DNA of 64,000 nucleotides from Pseudomonas sp. Fl4BN1 (GTDB lineage Bacteria > Pseudomonadota > Gammaproteobacteria > Pseudomonadales > Pseudomonadaceae), in the NCBI RefSeq assembly GCF_009908285.1, contig NZ_JAAARM010000030.1, positions 1-64,000 of the forward strand, given 5' to 3'. The notes under the pieces were generated by a model. The model had not been told where the DNA came from. It did not search any database and saw nothing but the letters and a program-made list of their open reading frames with translations. Positions within the stretch are counted from its first letter, which is position 1; each line of letters begins with the position of its first letter. Below are positions 34,858-44,455 of this stretch, piece after piece. The translations under genes were made by a program, and so were the position numbers.

Positions 34858-35886
34858 ATGCGCTCTTCAAAAGTGATTCATGTCGTCAGTTGCCATGCCG
34901 AAGGCGAAGTGGGCGACGTGATTGTTGGCGGCGTCGCGCCGCCACCTGGTGCCACTGTGTGGGAGCAGTCTCGCTGGATTGCCAACGATCAGACCCTGCG
35001 CAATTTCGTCCTCAATGAACCGCGTGGCGGCGTCTTTCGCCACGTCAATCTGCTGGTGCCGCCCAAAGACCCGCGGGCACAGATGGCCTGGATTATCATG
35101 GAGCCAGCCGACACACCGCCGATGTCCGGCTCGAACTCACTCTGCGTGGCCACCGTGCTGCTCGAAAGCGGCATCCTGCCGATGACCGAACCGCAAACCC
35201 ATCTGGTGCTCGAGGCGCCAGGCGGCCTGATTGAAGCGGTAGCCGACTGCCGTAATGGCAAGGTCGAACGTGTGGAAATCAAGAACGTGCCCTCGTTCGC
35301 CGACCACCTTGATGCCTGGATCGAGGTCGAGGGCATTGGCACGCTACAAGTCGACACGGCTTATGGCGGTGACAGTTTCGTGATCGCCGACGCCAAGCGC
35401 CTGGGGTTTGCCATCCAGGCCGACGAGGCCGCGGATCTGGTCGAGGCGGGGCTGAAAATCACTCGGGCAGCCAATGAGCAGTTGGGCTTCGTGCACCCGC
35501 TGAACCCCGAGTGGTCGCATATCTCGTTTTGCCAGATCGCCGCACCTATCGTGAGTGAACGCGGCGTTGCCACCGGCGCCAATGCCGTGGTCATCCAACC
35601 CGGCAAGATCGACCGCTCACCCACAGGTACCGGCTGCTCGGCACGCATGGCAGTGCTCCAGGCCAAAGGCTTGATGAACGTGGGAGATCGTTTTATCGGG
35701 CGCTCGATCATTGGCTCCGAGTTCCACTGCCGCATCGACTCACTGACCGAGGTGGCCGGACGCGCAGCAATCTACCCGTGCATATCCGGCCAAGCCTGGA
35801 TCACCGGAACACACCAGTTGTTACTCGACCCAACGGACCCATGGCCCCAGGGCTATCGACTGTCAGACACCTGGCCAGGTGCCTGA
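34858..35886 (+). CDS. Proline racemase-family protein with Ser/Thr in place of the catalytic cysteines
   Basis: Member of 342 residues of the proline racemase/hydroxyproline epimerase/trans-3-hydroxyproline dehydratase superfamily. The first catalytic position is Ser90 in PPMSGSNSLC and the second Thr256 in DRSPTGTGCSARM. Characterised members use Cys/Cys, Ser/Cys (epimerases) or Cys/Thr (dehydratase), so Ser/Thr is unusual. It may be a dehydratase, an isomerase of another hydroxyproline isomer, or catalytically altered. The start follows the ATPase stop by nine bases with TAGGAG upstream, so it is co-transcribed with the importer. It shares only family-level similarity with the epimerase at 26120. 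Confidence 0.8.
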   Translation: MRSSKVIHVVSCHAEGEVGDVIVGGVAPPPGATVWEQSRWIANDQTLRNFVLNEPRGGVFRHVNLLVPPKDPRAQMAWIIMEPADTPPMSGSNSLCVATVLLESGILPMTEPQTHLVLEAPGGLIEAVADCRNGKVERVEIKNVPSFADHLDAWIEVEGIGTLQVDTAYGGDSFVIADAKRLGFAIQADEAADLVEAGLKITRAANEQLGFVHPLNPEWSHISFCQIAAPIVSERGVATGANAVVIQPGKIDRSPTGTGCSARMAVLQAKGLMNVGDRFIGRSIIGSEFHCRIDSLTEVAGRAAIYPCISGQAWITGTHQLLLDPTDPWPQGYRLSDTWPGA

Positions 35887-35939
35887 GTGGATTTACCGAT
35901 AATCGCCCCTCCTCTCTTCGTGCCTTGAAAGGACATCCC

Positions 35940-37337
35940 ATGCCTACTCACCCGCATGCTTCCAGCTCCACCACGCCCTCCGGATTGAAACGCGTCGTGG
36001 CTGCCGCCATGGCGGGCACCGTGGCCGAGTGGTACGAGTTTTTTCTCTATGGCACCGCCTCGGCACTGGTCTTCGGCCAGCTGTTCTTCCGTCAGACCGA
36101 CAGCCCGGTCGATGGCATCATTGCCGCCTTTGCCCTGTACGCCGTCGGTTTTCTGGCCCGCCCGCTGGGCGGATTGGTGTTCGGTCATTATGGCGACAAG
36201 TTCGGCCGCAAGCGGCTGCTGCAACTGAGCCTGGTGGTGGTCGGAATTACCACCTTCCTGATGGGCTGCCTGCCGGGGTTCGACAGCATCGGCTATGCCG
36301 CGCCGTTGTTGCTGGTGCTCTTGCGCCTGATCCAGGGGTTCGCCTTTGGCGGCGAATGGGGCGGGGCCATCCTGCTGGTCTCCGAGCACTGCCCGGACAA
36401 CCGCCGAGGCTTTTGGGCCAGTTGGCCGCAAGCCGGGGTACCCGCCGGTAATCTGGTCGCCACCGTTGCCTTGCTGCTGTTGTCCTCGAGCCTGACTGAG
36501 GAACAGTTCCTGGCCTGGGGCTGGCGCGTAGCGTTCTGGTTCTCGGCCGTCGTGGTATTGATCGGCTACTGGATTCGCACCAGCGTCGATGATGCGCCGA
36601 TCTTCAAGGAGGCCCAGGCACGCCAAGCGCAGAACACCTCGCAGCAACTGGGCGTGGTCGAAGTGCTGCGTCACCACTGGCGTGCCGTGCTGGTCGGGAT
36701 CGGGGCGCGATTCGCCGAAAACATCCTCTACTACACCGTGGTGACGTTCTCGATTACGTACCTGAAGCTGGTCGTGCACAAGGACACATCGCAGATTCTG
36801 CTGTTGATGTTCGGTGCACACCTGCTGCATTTCTTCCTGATCCCGCTGATGGGTTACCTGTCCGATATCGTCGGGCGCAAACCGGTGTATCTGACCGGTG
36901 CAGTGCTGACAGCCTTCTGGGGGTTCATTGGCTTCCCGATGATGGACACGGGTAACAGTTGGCTGATCATGACGGCCATTACCTTGGGCCTGGCCATCGA
37001 ATCGATGACCTATGCCCCGTACTCGGCGCTGATGGCCGAGATGTTCCCCACCCATGTCCGCTATACCGCGTTGTCGCTGTGCTATCAGGTTGCACCTATC
37101 TTTGCCGGCTCCCTGGCACCGTTGATTGCGCTCACCCTGCTCAACAAATACCACAGCTCAACCCCGATCGCCTGGTACCTGGTCGGCGCCGCGCTGATCT
37201 CGATTGTCGCCGTAGGCCTGACCCGCGAAACCCGTGGCAAATCACTGCACCAGGTCGACGCCGAGGCGGCTGCGCGGATCGCCAGCCAAGGCAGTGCCGA
37301 ACCCGCCAATGCATACCAGGGCAACGCGCGGGCCTGA
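35940..37337 (+). CDS. MHS-family MFS symporter (proline/betaine-like)
   Basis: Metabolite:H+ symporter of 465 residues with about 12 membrane spans. N-terminal GTVAEWYEFFLYGTASALVF and the loop GHYGDKFGRKRLL are characteristic of the MHS group, as is RLIQGFAFGGEWGGA in helix 4. The ATG at 35940 follows AAAGGA. It is the last gene of the hydroxyproline locus and probably brings in hydroxyproline or proline betaine at higher concentration. The substrate cannot be fixed from sequence. Confidence 0.88.
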   Translation: MPTHPHASSSTTPSGLKRVVAAAMAGTVAEWYEFFLYGTASALVFGQLFFRQTDSPVDGIIAAFALYAVGFLARPLGGLVFGHYGDKFGRKRLLQLSLVVVGITTFLMGCLPGFDSIGYAAPLLLVLLRLIQGFAFGGEWGGAILLVSEHCPDNRRGFWASWPQAGVPAGNLVATVALLLLSSSLTEEQFLAWGWRVAFWFSAVVVLIGYWIRTSVDDAPIFKEAQARQAQNTSQQLGVVEVLRHHWRAVLVGIGARFAENILYYTVVTFSITYLKLVVHKDTSQILLLMFGAHLLHFFLIPLMGYLSDIVGRKPVYLTGAVLTAFWGFIGFPMMDTGNSWLIMTAITLGLAIESMTYAPYSALMAEMFPTHVRYTALSLCYQVAPIFAGSLAPLIALTLLNKYHSSTPIAWYLVGAALISIVAVGLTRETRGKSLHQVDAEAAARIASQGSAEPANAYQGNARA

Positions 37338-37507
37338 TCCAGCCTCACAAGCGTTTCGGGTGGGCGCCACGACGCCCGCCTCCCATCATTTCAGCAACAC
37401 AGGCCGGCGATCGGGGTGCGACTTGAGTGCGTCGCCCTCGATTTTCTCGCGGCAAGCATGCCGACCGGCTCGCAAGCATTACCGACTGACAGCGACCGTT
37501 AGGGCAC

Positions 37508-38275
37508 CTATAGCTCAACGGTCTCCACGGTGGCCATGGCCAGATCCTGGAACGGTTGCAGTTCCACCTCATCAACCGCCGAGGTAATCAACCGCCATTC
37601 CCGCTCCAGCGGCGTCCAGTGCTGTTGACGTGCCCTGCCCAGCTTTTCCGAATCGGCCAGGACGAATACCTGCGCGGCCCTTTTGATGATGCATTCCTTG
37701 AGGTAGGCCTGTTGTGCACTGGCCTCACAAAGACCGAATTCGGCGACCACACCGTCGGCACCGAGAAAAGCCCGATCAACGCTGAGCCGGCTGATCGCCA
37801 GCTCGGCGAGAGGCCCAAGGGTACTCATGCTGGATTCCCGCAGATCGCCACCGATCAGGGTCAGTCGGACACCCGGGGCCGTGGCCAGCGTCATGACCGC
37901 CAACAAATTGTTGGTAACCACCTGGATATTGCCGTGCGAATACAGCAGTGCCGCCAGTGCACTACAAGTGGTGCCGCCATCCAGGAATACCGTGTCTCCA
38001 TCCTGAATGTGGGCAATGGCGGCCCTGGCGATCGCGGCCTTTTCATCCCCCCGACTGGCCTTGCGCTCTTCCAGTGAAGCCTCTGGCTCGTGCACGCCGA
38101 TCAACGCCGTGGCGCCGCCATGGGTACGCACCAGCAGGCGTTGCTTGCCCAGCAGGGTCAGGTCACGGCGTACCGTGGCTTCCGACACATTCAGCGCCGA
38201 ACTCAACTCCTCGACGCTGGTGTCGTGGGTCCGAACGAGATCGAGGATAAGGCGGTGGCGGTCGACGGGTTTCAT
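37508..38275 (-). CDS. DeoR-family transcriptional regulator
   Basis: Regulator of 255 residues. The N-terminal DeoR helix-turn-helix reads VEELSSALNVSEATVRRDLTLL (about 16-37), followed by RTHGGA. The C-terminal sugar-phosphate-sensing DeoRC domain contains IQDGDTVFLDGGTTCSALA and VVTNNLLAV. It is the last gene of the threonate-type operon, 75 bases after pdxA2. It is likely to sense a phosphorylated four-carbon sugar acid and repress at the TCAATC-rich sites upstream of the permease gene (inferred). Confidence 0.88.
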   Translation of the reverse strand: MKPVDRHRLILDLVRTHDTSVEELSSALNVSEATVRRDLTLLGKQRLLVRTHGGATALIGVHEPEASLEERKASRGDEKAAIARAAIAHIQDGDTVFLDGGTTCSALAALLYSHGNIQVVTNNLLAVMTLATAPGVRLTLIGGDLRESSMSTLGPLAELAISRLSVDRAFLGADGVVAEFGLCEASAQQAYLKECIIKRAAQVFVLADSEKLGRARQQHWTPLEREWRLITSAVDEVELQPFQDLAMATVETVEL

Positions 38276-38349
38276 GCACGGGCTCCTTGTCTGGTGGGCG
38301 CTGATCTTATACAGCAGCCCATCAGTGCCTTGTAGCCTTCACTGCGATC

Positions 38350-39348
38350 TCAGCGTCGAGTGGCCAACTCGGCACCCTGGCGCAACGCTTCCAACAGGCT
38401 GCGTTCATCAGCGATGCCCTGGCCGGCGATATCGAACGCGGTGCCATGATCCACCGAGGTACGAATCACTTCCAGCCCCACCGTGACGTTGACCCCCGCC
38501 TCCAGGCCAAGGACCTTCACCGGGCCATGGCCCTGGTCGTGATACATCGCCACCACCAGGTCGAAATCACCTCGCCCGGCGCGAAAAAACAGGGTGTCAG
38601 CAGGCAAGGGGCCGGTCACGTCCAGGCCGAGGGCCTGCAAGCGCTGCACGGCGGGAATGATTTTCTCCTCTTCCTCGCCATAGCCAAACAGACCATTCTC
38701 CCCCGCATGGGGATTGATCCCGCAGACGCCAATGCGCGGACGAGCGATCCCGGCCTTGATCAAGGTCGCGTTGCCGCGCTCGATGGTGCGCTGTACCAGA
38801 CCCGGCTCGATCTTGCGGATAGCGTCGATGATGCCGATGTGAGTCGTCACGTGGATCACCCGCAACTGCGGCGCCACCAGCATCATCGACACCTCGTCGA
38901 CGTGAGTCAGGTGGGCAAGCATCTCCGTGTGCCCCGGGTACTTGTGCCCTCCCGCGTGCAGTGCTTCCTTGTTCAGCGGCGCAGTACAGATCGCGTCGAT
39001 CTGCTGCGCGTTCGCCAGCTCCACGGCGCGGGCAATGTACTGGTAGGCCGCATCACCCGCTATGGCTGAGAGCACGCCGAATGGCAGGTCCTGGGGAATC
39101 AGCCCCAGGTCGATGCAATCGATGCTGCCAGGCTGATACAACGCCTCGGATGCATCCTTGATCCGGCGAATCACCAGCTGGCCACCAACAATGCGGTTGG
39201 CCTGCTCCAGACGCCGGGCATCTCCGATCACCAGTGGCCGGCACTGTTGATAGACCACTGCATGAGTCAGGCTTTTGACAATGATTTCCGGCCCGACACC
39301 GGTGGCGTCACCCATGGTGATGCCAATGACGGGAAGCGTGTTACTCAT
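38350..39348 (-). CDS. pdxA2: PdxA2-type dehydrogenase (D-threonate 4-phosphate dehydrogenase)
   Basis: PdxA-family NAD-dependent oxidative decarboxylase of 332 residues. Metal-site and catalytic regions visible: GITMGDATGVGPEI at 10-23, GHTEMLAHLT, NPHAGENGLFGYGEEE and MYHDQGHGPVKVLG. Together with a DUF1537 kinase in a four-base-overlapping operon it fits PdxA2 (4-phospho-threonate to dihydroxyacetone phosphate) rather than vitamin B6 synthesis. D- or L-threonate as natural substrate cannot be separated by eye. Confidence 0.88.
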   Translation of the reverse strand: MSNTLPVIGITMGDATGVGPEIIVKSLTHAVVYQQCRPLVIGDARRLEQANRIVGGQLVIRRIKDASEALYQPGSIDCIDLGLIPQDLPFGVLSAIAGDAAYQYIARAVELANAQQIDAICTAPLNKEALHAGGHKYPGHTEMLAHLTHVDEVSMMLVAPQLRVIHVTTHIGIIDAIRKIEPGLVQRTIERGNATLIKAGIARPRIGVCGINPHAGENGLFGYGEEEEKIIPAVQRLQALGLDVTGPLPADTLFFRAGRGDFDLVVAMYHDQGHGPVKVLGLEAGVNVTVGLEVIRTSVDHGTAFDIAGQGIADERSLLEALRQGAELATRR

Positions 39349-40625
39349 AAAGTTGACCTCGATGCCTTAACTGGGTGTGCAGACGCGTGGTTACCGCCCG
39401 CCTGGTTCAAATACTGCCAAGCCCGGTAAAGCGCCTGATCGCTGCCAAAGGCCCCGGCCTTGGTGACGATGCGGGGACAGCGGTCTTGGGCCCGGAGCAA
39501 TGGTTTGCCGAGCACCACACCGGCCTCTATTTCCTGATGTATCTGCAGGCCGCCAATCGCTGCGGCACTGAGCATGGCCCGAGCGGTTTCGCCACCGGTG
39601 GCGACCAGCCCCGCCACCTGCCCGAAATACGGCGCGGTCATGGCCGCCAGCGCCGTGCACAGGCGCTCACCCTCGGCTGGCGCAAAGACCGCGTCACGAC
39701 CGATGCGCAGCAGCAGGTCCGAACCGCCATCCAGTGCCTGGATCATGCACGCCTGCCACAGTCGCCAGTCGTGGTGTTCCGGACCGGCACGCAGAACCGC
39801 AGGCGGCACCAACAGTTCGGCAATGCCGCTCTGGGATTTGAGCAAGGCGCATTGACGGTCCGACACAGCAGACAGGCTACCGACCATGACCAGGATCGAG
39901 CCGCTTGGCTCCGGCGCCAGGGCAGCGTCCGCTGCTGAAAAAGTGCCAGGTTGCAGCAAGGCGCTGATCTCCCGCGCCAAGCCTCCGGAACCGACCCAGA
40001 AAACCTCCCGCTCCAGGTCAATGGTCGCCAGCGCCAGGGTGCGCAGGTCATCGCTGGTTTCACTGTCGACGATCAATGCCTGTACACCGCTCTCCTTGAC
40101 GTTCAGCAGGTGCTGGGCGAGCTGCCGGGGATCAACCCGCAGCCCTTGTAGATCCAGGCGTGCGGAGGTCAGCCCGGCCCCCAGCAGCATGGCCTCGATA
40201 TCCGCCTCTCGATCGGCATTTTCCAAACGCCAGGTGTCTGTGCTTTCCAGGGGCGCACCGGCCACCAGAACCCGGCCCTCGCGCAAGGTCCGGCCGGTGG
40301 CAGGAAATGCCGGGGCGATGATGGCCAGCCCGGCCCGCGGTTGCAGAACAGCCACTTCGGCTGCCCAGTTGCCACGCAGGGTCGAGTCGATCTTCTTGTA
40401 CAGGCGACCTCCTGGACGGTTCAGCGCGTCGAACGCACGCAGGGTCAGCGCCGCCGCGTCCGTCGGCGCCAGGCGCCGGGAGTCGGTATCGATCGCAATG
40501 ACCTGAGCCCCAAGGGTGTCCGTCGAGGTATCGAGCGCCACCACGGTGTGCAGCCCGGCGCTGGCAAAACCGATCGCGCAATCCGCGGCCCCAGACAGGT
40601 CATCGGCAATAATCAACAGGTTCAT
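39345..40625 (-). CDS. dtnK: Four-carbon acid sugar kinase (DUF1537, D-threonate kinase type)
   Basis: Kinase of 426 residues. The N-terminal sugar-acid domain begins LLIIADDLSGAADCAIGFA and contains YKKIDSTLRGNW; the C-terminal nucleotide-binding domain has VATGGETARAML and GVVLGKPLL. The ATG at 40625 overlaps the permease stop by four bases and the stop overlaps pdxA2 likewise. It phosphorylates threonate or erythronate on O4 before PdxA2 oxidation. The upstream in-frame region to 40745 lies in the permease gene and is rejected. Confidence 0.9.
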   Translation of the reverse strand: MNLLIIADDLSGAADCAIGFASAGLHTVVALDTSTDTLGAQVIAIDTDSRRLAPTDAAALTLRAFDALNRPGGRLYKKIDSTLRGNWAAEVAVLQPRAGLAIIAPAFPATGRTLREGRVLVAGAPLESTDTWRLENADREADIEAMLLGAGLTSARLDLQGLRVDPRQLAQHLLNVKESGVQALIVDSETSDDLRTLALATIDLEREVFWVGSGGLAREISALLQPGTFSAADAALAPEPSGSILVMVGSLSAVSDRQCALLKSQSGIAELLVPPAVLRAGPEHHDWRLWQACMIQALDGGSDLLLRIGRDAVFAPAEGERLCTALAAMTAPYFGQVAGLVATGGETARAMLSAAAIGGLQIHQEIEAGVVLGKPLLRAQDRCPRIVTKAGAFGSDQALYRAWQYLNQAGGNHASAHPVKASRSTL

Positions 40626-41629
40626 GGTTGCGTCTCCTGTCGGTGCAGACCCGCTTGTTCGGTGGCCGACACTTCCCTGGCCTTTTGCCGCTTGGCCAGC
40701 GACGACACCAGAATCGGCGCCAGGATCGCCGTCACCACCACGCAAGCGGCGACCAGCAGTGTCGCGCTGCTTGCCGCCTCGGCATAGGCGGGATTGGCCG
40801 CGGCAATCAGCGCCGGTACGGCGGCGGCATTGCCAGCCGTGGTCGCCGCCGCAGCCCCGGCCACCCCAGTGCCACCGGACAGGCGATCGGCGAAATACAA
40901 CGGAATGCCGGTGACCACCACCACGGCCACGCCGAGGGCGATGCCCAGTAAACCGGCTTGCCAGACTTTGAACAGATCCAGGCTGGCCCCCAGGGCCAAG
41001 GCGAAGAACGGAATCAGCACCGGCACCGCCTTGGCCAGAAAATCACGCATCTCCCGATCAAGATTGCCCAGCAGCATGCCGAGCATCAGCGGCAGAATCG
41101 CGCCCACCAGGGTGGGCCAGGGAAAGGCCGACAAACCTGCAACACCCAGGGTGATCATGGTCAGGAATGGACCGGACTCCAGGGACATGACCGAATAGGC
41201 ACCGACATCGGCGGGGCGTCCGTACTGCCCCATGAGCGCCATGTACAGACCACCGTTGGTATCGTTCATCGCCGCCACCACGGCCAGGGTGGACAGTCCG
41301 GCAAAGAATCCCGAGGAAATCGGTTGCTCGCCCAGAAAGTGCCCCATGACCAACCCCATGATCATGGCCGTTCCAACCTTGGTGGCGAACAGCACACCCC
41401 CCTTTTTCAACAGATAGGGCGTGGTCTTGATATTGATGCTGGCGCCCATGCAGACGTAGAACACCGCGAGAATCGGCAGTGAACCGCTGAACAGCGCATT
41501 GGTGAACGAGCCAAAGTACTTTGGCATGTCCGGGAGGAAGGTGGCGATGAGTGAACCGATCAGTAACGGAACAATCATCATGCCGCCAGGAACACGCTCG
41601 ATGGAGCGCTTGATTGGAATCTGGATCAT
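40622..41629 (-). CDS. 2-keto-3-deoxygluconate permease-like transporter
   Basis: KdgT-family membrane protein of 335 residues with about ten hydrophobic segments. The typical N-terminus is IPIKRSIERVPGGMMIVPLL, followed by FVGL-like repeats and a conserved TLAVVAAMNDTNGGLYMALM near 126-145. The C-terminus is extended and charged. It is the first gene of the operon, and its context points to uptake of threonate/erythronate rather than KDG. The ATG at 41629 has AAGGAG upstream, better than the in-frame start at 41662. Confidence 0.88.
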   Translation of the reverse strand: MIQIPIKRSIERVPGGMMIVPLLIGSLIATFLPDMPKYFGSFTNALFSGSLPILAVFYVCMGASINIKTTPYLLKKGGVLFATKVGTAMIMGLVMGHFLGEQPISSGFFAGLSTLAVVAAMNDTNGGLYMALMGQYGRPADVGAYSVMSLESGPFLTMITLGVAGLSAFPWPTLVGAILPLMLGMLLGNLDREMRDFLAKAVPVLIPFFALALGASLDLFKVWQAGLLGIALGVAVVVVTGIPLYFADRLSGGTGVAGAAAATTAGNAAAVPALIAAANPAYAEAASSATLLVAACVVVTAILAPILVSSLAKRQKAREVSATEQAGLHRQETQP

Positions 41630-41693
41630 CCGGTAACTCCTTATTTTTATGGTGCGCAACACGGCTCTGACCTGATCGAAACAATCACGAAAT

Positions 41694-41768
41694 GATTGAC
41701 TCGATCAATCGCACCTTAAAACAAGACTCAATAATGCGCAACTCAATCAATCAATGATCAATTCAATC
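41694..41768. promoter_or_regulatory. Cluster of TCAATC half-sites, candidate DeoR operator
   Basis: An inverted repeat GATTGA-N5-TCAATC spans 41694-41710, followed by direct TCAATC copies at 41743, 41747 and 41763. The array sits 65-140 bases upstream of the permease start. DeoR-family proteins commonly bind such multi-half-site operators, and the operon encodes one. Confidence 0.55.
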
Positions 41769-42366
41769 ATGAAGTCCGCTGAATCGAGCGCATCTGCCCC
41801 CTCTCGAGCCACAACTGGCGGTGGCTCTCGATACCGGATAGCAAGGGCGCGGCAACAGGCAGGCGCGCGCTCGCGGCACTGCCTGGTCGGATCAGTTAAA
41901 GCGCGCCGCCCACAGAACCCGGCAGGTCCTGGCTGAGCCAGATTGGCTGTCGGCTGCGCAAGGGCGCAAGGCAGTCAGGAGGTCGAAGCTGATGGTTCGC
42001 CGTGCAGCGGCCTTCATACCTTCATCCTGCAACAAGGTCTGGCAGCTATCCGGCAAGTCTGCGCACCACGTCAGCGCCGGCAAAAGAGACCCAAGATCGG
42101 CATCAGCAAAAAACACAACAGCCATATCGTGCGGCCCGTGAAGGCATGCTTGCCCGAAGCTACGTGGCTAAAGAAATCATCGGCTAGGTGATTCCAACTT
42201 TAAACGTTGGTATGGCTCGGTCATCGCACTAACAAAGCAGAAACCAACTCACAGCCTTGCGCTACCATGGAGGCCTGGCGCTTGCCGCGTGGCCTTGAGG
42301 ACCCCGAGCCTTGACGGTCACGGTCGCCAGCCAGGTCAAGGAAGTCATTACACAGGACGGATGTAA
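41769..42366. other. Non-coding stretch between the threonate operon and the hydrolase gene
   Basis: No supported gene. Open frames here are short, overlap one another on both strands and lack recognisable motifs. It should contain the promoter of the alpha/beta hydrolase at its right end, but no clear element is seen. Confidence 0.5.
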
Positions 42367-43140
42367 ATGAATGTATTCAACCATCAGGATGGTCAGTTCC
42401 TGGAAATTGGCGGGGCGAATATCTATTTCGAAACCCAGGGCAATGATGCCGGCCCGGTGATTGTTCTCCTCCACGGCGGCTTTGGAAACATTGAAGATTT
42501 CAACCCCATCACGCCTTACCTGAGCAAGGACTATCGGCTCATAGGCATCGATAGCAGAGGCCACGGCAAATCGACACTGGGCACAGCCGCGCTGACCTAC
42601 AAAAGAATCCAGGATGATGTCGAGGCGGTCATCCACCACCTTGGGCTCGACGATATCATCCTGATCGGCCACAGCGACGGCGGCATTGCCGCACTCAGAT
42701 TGGCAGCCGACAATCGGATCAAGATCAAAAGGCTCGTCACCATCGGTGCCCATTGGACGTTGAAGGCCAATGATCCGACGCGCAAGGTGTATGCCGACAT
42801 TACCGCCAACAGCTGGCATACGATGTTTCCCGCCAGCTACGACCGTTATATGACACTCAACCCGACGCCTGAATTCGACGCGCTGTCCAAGGCTCTGGTC
42901 GACCTTTGGCTCGACTCAAGCAACAGCGGATATCCCAATGCCAGTGTCAGGCACATTCGTTGCCCGTTGCTCGTGGTTCGCGGCGACGATGACATGCTGG
43001 TCTCAAGGATCAACTCAGTTGAACTGGCCAATCAGGTTCCTGAAGCCCGGCTGATGAATATTCCGTTTGCCGGCCACTGCGCCCATGAAGAAAAATGCGA
43101 AGTGTTCATCGCAAGCCTGAATGAATTCATCAACACTTGA
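42367..43140 (+). CDS. Alpha/beta hydrolase
   Basis: Hydrolase of 257 residues with the standard fold. The oxyanion region is VLLHGGFGN (about 35-43), the nucleophile Ser lies in LIGHSDGGIAAL (near residue 101), an Asp in VVRGDDDMLV and the catalytic His in FAGHCAHEE (near 239). No signal peptide is seen, so it should be cytoplasmic. It stands alone, flanked by non-coding DNA and an NRPS remnant in the other orientation. The substrate is unknown. Base composition is similar to its neighbours but codon choice looks somewhat more A+T-rich. Confidence 0.85.
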   Translation: MNVFNHQDGQFLEIGGANIYFETQGNDAGPVIVLLHGGFGNIEDFNPITPYLSKDYRLIGIDSRGHGKSTLGTAALTYKRIQDDVEAVIHHLGLDDIILIGHSDGGIAALRLAADNRIKIKRLVTIGAHWTLKANDPTRKVYADITANSWHTMFPASYDRYMTLNPTPEFDALSKALVDLWLDSSNSGYPNASVRHIRCPLLVVRGDDDMLVSRINSVELANQVPEARLMNIPFAGHCAHEEKCEVFIASLNEFINT

Positions 43141-43235
43141 ACCCCTTGCAACTCACTCTCCTTCAGCTAGCGGCTGGTTGTCCATTCCAGGATGTGCAAC
43201 CAGCCCTGGGTTATAAACCCAGCTATCAGTCATCA

Positions 43236-44240
43236 GGCCAGTGTGGTTTTGAGGTCCTTGTCACTGCTGGTCAGCACCTCTGCCATTCGCGTAGGAGTGC
43301 GCGACTCCAAGACAATGGCTCCAGAAACCTTTGACTTGAGTTTCACACTGAGTAACCCCGCAGCGATGACCAGCAACGCCGAATTGCCTCCCAGGTCGAA
43401 AAAGTCGTCATGCTCATCAAAGTGATCGCGTCCCAGCACTTGGGCAAAGACCTGGCAGATCTGCTCCACCCGTAACCGGTGTTCCGCAAGGGAAGCAGGG
43501 GAAAATGGCAATGACGCAAGTACGCGCTTTTCACTGCTCAATGTGTTGCTGCGCGATGGAACGGGAAGACTCGATCGATCAAACTTGCCATTGGGCAACA
43601 GCGGAAACTCCGGCAGCACGACATACAGATCAGGAATCATGTACTCCGGCAGATGCCGGCTTAACATGAGATTCAGCTCTTCTTTGCTAAACGGCCGACT
43701 GACGACGATGTAAGCCGCCAACATGTCTTCCCCCGGCCCTCGAAGCCGCACGCAGCGACTACCGCAGCATCGAGCCCGTTGATACTTTCCAGCTCGCGCT
43801 CCACCTCGCGAGAACCGATGCGGTTGCCGCGAATCTTCAACTCGGCCTCCCCACGGCCAATCCACTCCAGGACTCCCCCCTCATGCATCCGAACCTTGTC
43901 GCCACTGCGGTAAATCAAGGTGCCGGTATCGGGGTGCCGTCTGAATGCCGCAGCAGTCGCATCGGGATCCCCCAGGTACTCTTGCGCCAAACCGGCACCC
44001 GAGATGCAGAGGTCGCCTTGGCTGCACGGTTGCAAGGTGTCATCAAGGACATGCAGATAGGTATTGCGTAACGGCTCGCCTATCCCACCAGCACCAGTAT
44101 GCAGACAGCAACGCCTCGATCTTGCGCAAGGCTCGGTCATCATTCAGCGGATAGAGCCTTAGGCGGCCATTGAGCGCAAGCCCATCAGTTTTGCCGAGGA
44201 GAAGCAGCACCTGTCCAGACTCAAGGCTCCCAATCAGGGC
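43236..44240 (-). pseudogene. Non-ribosomal peptide synthetase remnant (docking, A-domain end, T domain)
   Basis: Minus-strand pieces in shifted frames form the end of an NRPS module. The right end (about 44130-44220) reads GQVLLLLGKTDGLALNGRLR and on to DDRALRKIEALL, resembling a TubC-type N-terminal docking domain. A frame to about 43740 gives the adenylation C-terminus with YLGDPDATAAAF, YRSGDKVR and GEAELKIRGNRI. After a frameshift near 43740 another frame gives MLSRHLPEYMIP, LPNGKFDRSSLP and the carrier-protein site DDFFDLGGNSALL. Most of the condensation and adenylation core is missing. It cannot be functional. Confidence 0.8.
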
Positions 44241-44299
44241 TCCGCTCTGGACTTAAAGCACTGGAGGATGCTGGATTTCAGCGAAATCCGCAGAAACGA

Positions 44300-44323
44300 A
44301 AAAAGGACCCGAAGGTCCTTTTT
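44300..44323 (-). terminator. Intrinsic terminator after tRNA-Gly
   Basis: AAAAAGGACC (44300-44309) pairs with GGTCCTTTTT (44314-44323) around a CGAA loop, with A/T tracts on both sides. It lies 43 bases past the tRNA 3' end on the minus strand and would end the gacA-uvrC-pgsA-tRNA transcript. It can work in both directions. Confidence 0.85.
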
Positions 44324-44365
44324 GCGATCGCTGCAAAGTTCAGTTGAACTCTGCAGCGCTATGTT

Positions 44366-44441
<76 letters not shown>

Positions 44442-44455
44442 AACGTCTTGGTGAT

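Noticed and set aside
42002..42187. Small plus-strand ORF between the threonate operon and the hydrolase gene
   Set aside because: No ribosome-binding site, no motif, and equally long frames overlap in other phases.
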